DNA of 64,000 nucleotides from the NCBI GenBank assembly GCA_032622095.1, contig CP136066.1, positions 150,490,224-150,554,223 of the forward strand. Reading direction: 5' to 3'. The translations under genes and the position numbers were made by a program. This stretch comes from Siphonodentalium dalli. Lineage: Eukaryota > Mollusca > Scaphopoda > Gadilida > Siphonodentaliidae. Below the pieces are notes generated by a model. It made no database searches. It saw only the letters and a list, made by a program, of their open reading frames with translations, and was not told the DNA's origin. Below, one piece after another: positions 59,565 through 64,000 of the stretch. Position 1 is the stretch's first letter; each line of letters starts with the position of its first letter.

Positions 59565-60051
59565 AGGTACGGTTGGCCTTGGCGGTGGGTATCCTGTGAA
59601 AATATTTCCAACCGCCACAAACAGAAAGAAAATCAAAATGTAGACAGACTTTGTCCGTATACAAATAAGAAATATCGCATAAACAGTATGTTATTGTCAT
59701 ATGGTTGACCATTGTTATGTAAACAAAAGCATAAAAAGTTACTTTTCTGATGTTTGTTTATATTATGATGGTAAACATAAAGAGCGTTCTTTGTGGGTGA
59801 ATTCCTGATATGGAACTAATAAAGAGCGTTTATGCCATTTGTGTGTGATTAGCCAGTAGCATTGTGCTATCTTCTGTAACACAATCGGGCTCTTGCTTAG
59901 GTAAAATATAGTAGGTCTTTATGATAACATGCTGTTTACGCGATGGTCATGGTATATATATGAACGAAACTGTATGCGTTTTACTGCTTTTTCTGTTTAC
60001 GGTGATTGGAACAAATATGAATATTTTCGACAACTAAGGCCTCACGTGCCT
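59565..60051 (+). mobile_element. MITE family A, copy 5
   Basis: TTAA at 59561-59564 and 60052-60055, standard termini. A short deletion near 59610 removes part of the CACCCGTCAAAAACCGCC stretch present in other copies. Confidence 0.9.
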
Positions 60052-60055
60052 TTAA

Positions 60056-60554
60056 AATAAGTATCAGATAGATTTAGATTTATTACTCTTTTCATCGACA
60101 AGATATGAGCATGAACAAAAGGAATTAAACATATAAGTTATGCACATACGCGAAGATAACAACATAAATGAATGTGACATGTTCCGAGTACCGTATATAT
60201 CTCAGTATAATTGTCTTATTGGTTCTTTTGGGTTATCGGGTGCGGTGGGGTTGGGTGGGGATTGGGCTTTGGATAATAATCATACACAGTCGGATTCCTT
60301 ATGTCATTTTGCATTTTTGGTTTGTTAAAAGCGATCTGAAAACGGATTATGTATACCTAGTAGGTGTGTTTTCGGGATTGACTTGTTTCCATTCTTGAAT
60401 TTTGGCGGGTCGGCCTAAATCGGGGTCAACATCATTTAGAGAGCGTTTCGTATTTACAGAAAACGGTATATGGTGCCATCTGGCGTATGGTGATCGGTGC
60501 GATTTGAAACTTCTCCAAACAACTAGATATGACCATTACATGTATTTTTGAAAA
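60056..60554. other. No recognisable feature
   Basis: Short frames only; no repeat match recognised. Confidence 0.4.
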
Positions 60555-60810
60555 TTTTGATGTGATCGGTTCATTCTTGTTGGCTACAGTTGTGATCAAA
60601 ATTTAACACTGAGCCCTATGGAGATTCTAGTATTTTGGATAGATGGCGCCATTTCGCGTATGATGATATGCGCGTACTGATATTCCTAAAAAATTATAAG
60701 TATGAAACACAGACGTAGTTTTAAAAGGAATGGATGTGATCAGATGATTCTTGCTGGCTACAGTTGCGATCAAAATTTAACACTTAACCCTATGGAGAAT
60801 TTCGTGTTAT
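60555..60810 (+). repeat. Two-unit tandem repeat, ~173-bp period
   Basis: GATGTGATC, GGCTACAGTTG, GATCAAAATTTAACACT and CCTATGGAGA occur in the same order at about 60559-60630 and 60732-60805. Confidence 0.7.
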
Positions 60811-61188
60811 GCTCAAACGTTGATTGTAATATCACTTATTGGCAATCGTGCGCAAATATATGAAGTTTAACACTCGTGTTTGACCCACTGTAACTATCCG
60901 TGATTTAATAGTTGCAACATATGATATAGTTATGCCTCAAGATACAGTAATTGGCAAGAGTAAGTGTCGAATGTTTTTGTAGTTTCGATAATATGCAGCC
61001 TGTTCAATCAAATGAAAGTATTCACAACAAGACTGTTCACGATGTGATTACATATTATATCATTGTTTTATTTTATACTTGTCTGTATTGTTGTCCACTG
61101 ACTAGTTTTAAAACCACATCGTTGATCATAACGGGATGTAGTGTCACAAATACACAGGTATAGATGGTAGTTGTTCGCTGTCATTAAC

Positions 61189-61503
61189 TCAATCGTTGTC
61201 ATAGGAGTCTATCCCACATGCAATGAGAGAATCTGTGTTTTTCGTAGGATTTGTGCTACTGATAAACGGACATTTCGGTGCAGCTGAGATCTTTACTATA
61301 GCGGTATAGGCTTTGCTTTCACACTTCCCACGCCAGTTACGTTTGACCAACTTCAGTGCAGCGACTGAAACCCAACATTCACCATCAATATTCTGACCAC
61401 AGTTAATCTCCACGCTTCGTGAATAGCTGTGAAAATCAAGTAAATTCGAATTTCCACTAGAGTAGAGCTTAATGAGTAAAATATGTATCAACCATAGATG
61501 CAT
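61189..61503 (-). CDS. Hypothetical small secreted protein or exon
   Basis: A 104-codon frame that does not overlap any repeat recognised here. The N-terminus MHLWLIHILLIKLYSSGNS has the length and hydrophobicity of a signal peptide. The rest has mixed composition and five cysteines (INCGQNIDGECW, RGKCESK, APKCPF, IACGID). This could be a secreted Cys-rich domain or one exon of a larger gene. No family recognised. The start is the first ATG of the frame; no promoter or splice sites could be confirmed. Confidence 0.3.
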   Translation of the reverse strand: MHLWLIHILLIKLYSSGNSNLLDFHSYSRSVEINCGQNIDGECWVSVAALKLVKRNWRGKCESKAYTAIVKISAAPKCPFISSTNPTKNTDSLIACGIDSYDND

Positions 61504-61569
61504 GTTCCTGCATTCCGAGTAGGTGCTTAGTAACCGCTACTAATGAGCTATCGGGTCCGGTGGCAAAGT

Positions 61570-62015
61570 CTCCCGATCTTATAATGATCAGTGGCCTATG
61601 CAGAACATGGCTGCATATATAGTTTTAGACATGCATGTGCCCAACTTTGAACAAAGCCAGCACCATGTGATTAGACACTGACTAAAATAAGGCAATACCA
61701 ATAAATGATTAGTACACAGTTGTGGTATTTGATTAGCAACCGTTGCTAACCTTAAATCAGACATCTGGTTCACTTTGACGACCAGGTATATCTCAAATTT
61801 CACATTGGGGTATTAACTGTATCGGAAACGCAAACGTTGAATTACGACCCTATAAGCTATAATTGCAATTTCCAGTGAATTCCTGGTAATTTCCTAGACT
61901 AGGTTTCTCGATCTTATAATGATCAATGGCCCATGGGGCACAAACATGTACAGTTTCATATCTGTGTCACCATTTGAACATAACCAATACCATCTGACTA
62001 TAGACACTATCTCAT
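61570..62015 (+). repeat. Diverged direct repeats, ~336-bp spacing
   Basis: GATCTTATAATGATCAGTGG at 61575 and GATCTTATAATGATCAATGG at 61911 start two related stretches of about 110 bp that also share TTTGAACA and AGACACT. Non-coding. 62020-62700 shows no recognised feature. Confidence 0.55.
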
Positions 62016-62713
62016 TAACGGGGAAATATCATGACCGGTTCAAAGCCAAGTATGTTATTGGGGAGAACGACCCATTAAGCCTAGGTCGATGGTTTGTCAC
62101 AACAGATGGAGTCATGATACATTATGAAGGATGATGGAAGGGTCCCCTTAACTATGTTCTTCGACACAGTATTGTCCCCACACTGTGTCACTTGTATCTT
62201 ACAGTGTTGTACTATATATAAGACCAAGCACATAATGCACATATATATCTTCTTATAAATAAATTATCTCTTAGAAAGTGTCCAGAGATGTCTTGCCTAT
62301 TTATACTGACAATTTATTTTTATTCTTGTGGCAAAGTATTTGAGGGAGAGATTTGTTATGTTGACAAAGATGTTAATTTAGTATGTGAAACATGTATCCC
62401 GGGGGAGGTATCGAGTGGACGGAGAAAGTGTTTTCTTTATACTCTAATGAACATAATTTAAACTCCCAATTTAGATAAACCCGACCAGGAATTATAGAAG
62501 AACCATCTATATAAGCCCAGCAATATTTAGCAATAAACATGGACATGATAACATTGTTTAACATTTTTAAACAATACCACCCTATCCACGTCTATTTGGC
62601 TAAACATATCATTGGCATATAGATGAGTTGTTGTAGTTGTTACGTTGATGCTGGTCTGGTTTCTCCAAATTTAATACTAAAACAGAATGTTCCATAAGCT
62701 ACGGTGGCTGGTT

Positions 62714-63905
62714 TAGGACATGAGAATTTGTTTTTTAGTTCACGAAATACTAATTCGTGGCCACGAAATAACTAATTTGGTGGCCACAAAATACTAATTC
62801 GTGGTCACGAAATACTAATTCGTGGCCACGAAATAACTGATTAACCTTTGCATATATATCCAGATACCTTTACGGTATGGTTACACTGACTTGACGATGT
62901 TTTAGAAACAATGAGTACGATCGCAGAGTAGCTATTATAAACCCCTTATGGCGTGGGACCCGGGCTCTATGGGGGTATGGACGTCATATATAAAATATCC
63001 CAGAGAGAACGGGGAAACACGGGTCAGGTGGCTCCAAGACAAACTGACTATTCATTAGTTTTTACCACAAGGGATCGAATGGGAATGCCATTTCTCTCGG
63101 CATATTGGCCGATTTAAGTAAAATAAGGGGTTTTGTAGGGTGGGCCCAAAACAAGCTTATAAATATTCACACCTTTCAACCATACCCGATCCAAAATGGT
63201 CGCCGCTCAGAAGGGGTCAAATGGGGTACACATTATTTCTCGGTCACTTGACCGATATAGATCAAATAAAGAGTGTTGTACCGTGTTTCACAAAGAAAGC
63301 TAAATTTTCACACCCTCAGCCCACTCGAGCGAAAATGATAACTGATAAGAGGGGTCCATATATGGTACCATGCAATCCCCCTCCCCATTTTAGGTCGAAT
63401 ACAGTATGTTGTAGGGTGACCCCTGAGACAAACTAAATGTTCACCCGCTTTCACCATCCCCGATCCAAAATGGCCACCCCCAGATGGGTTCAAATATGAC
63501 ACCCATACAATTTCTCGACCCCTTAACCGTTTGATGTGGTATAATTGGTGCTGTATGGTGGCCCCCAAGATATACTGAATGTCGTGGGTGCCCATGTAAC
63601 CCACCCCCAGGACGGCGGCAACTTTGGATCGGGTTGGTGAAAGGGGTGATTACTTAATTTGTTTTACGGGCCACCACGCAACACGCTTTATCTCAAATCG
63701 CCGTGGCTCATGCCAAGATGGTGGACAACTGCAACCAGATCATCTCTATCCGCTTCCATTACAACAGTGACTGCATGACGATCGTATATCACAATTAGTT
63801 ATTTAGTGGCCACGAATTATTTATTTCGTGGCCACGAATTAGTTATTTCGTGACCACGAATTGGTATTTCATGGCCACGCAATTAAAAAATATTCCCATG
63901 TCCTA
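62714..63905. mobile_element. 1.2-kb TIR element with minisatellite subterminal arrays
   Basis: Ends TAGGACATGAGAATTTG and the inverse of TAGGACATGGGAATATT. Just inside each end lie four or five ~21-bp units of CGTGGCCACGAAATAACTAA type (62739-62843 and 63790-63883) in inverted orientation. The interior (63000-63660) has diverged repeats of CCCGATCCAAAATGG type. No transposase frame seen. Confidence 0.75.
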
Positions 63906-64000
63906 AAAGTTTTGACTGACACTTACATAATTATGACTCCCATGTTTGTTAGCACACAACTCCGTATCATGCGGTACTTCGTCCTGGCAATAAACATTAA

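Overview
The window looks like AT-rich nuclear DNA from an invertebrate animal. It has spliced coding exons with GT-AG junctions, degenerate non-LTR retrotransposons (LINEs) with the C-terminal Cys-His motif common in marine invertebrate LINEs, and very dense short non-autonomous DNA transposons (MITEs). A mollusc or a non-vertebrate deuterostome fits best, but the species cannot be fixed from this sequence. I saw no bacterial genes, CRISPR arrays, rRNA genes or convincing tRNA genes.

Only one protein-coding gene is well supported. It is a plus-strand bZIP transcription factor of the Fos/ATF3/JDP2/BATF superfamily. Its acidic N-terminal exon ends at 37854, a 108-nt exon at 39238-39345 carries the DNA-binding basic region, and the last exon at 43475-43621 carries the leucine zipper and stop. 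All joints are phase 0, and the splice between the last two exons restores an exact heptad ladder of five leucines and a histidine. A TATA box at 33565 followed by a donor at 33722 may mark a distant first exon. A cluster of CRE, AP-1 and E-box motifs at 35981-36477 may be a nearer promoter or enhancer. A possible secreted protein or exon lies on the minus strand at 61189-61503.

The rest is mostly repeats. Bases 1-33300 hold two or more LINE relics, several MITE families, simple repeats and a nine-unit array at 28486-33240. Bases 33300-37050 are largely free of recognisable repeats and look like the 5' region of the bZIP gene. Its introns contain MITEs. Bases 44000-64000 hold a segmental duplication (47243-48420 and 57889-59520), a dead minus-strand LINE (49708-51490), large palindromes and a 1.2-kb terminal-inverted-repeat element.

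The MITEs fall into families I label A (five ~490-bp copies), B, C, E, a piggyBac-like group P, and a TA-flanked pogo/mariner-like foldback family. Most A, B, C, E and P ends abut TTAA. Because older repeats are present in several copies, the window itself contains pre-insertion (empty) sites for several insertions, which establishes their target duplications directly. The most unusual item is a 498-bp element at 58111-58608 with a 5-bp duplication and a terminus reading CACAGTG.
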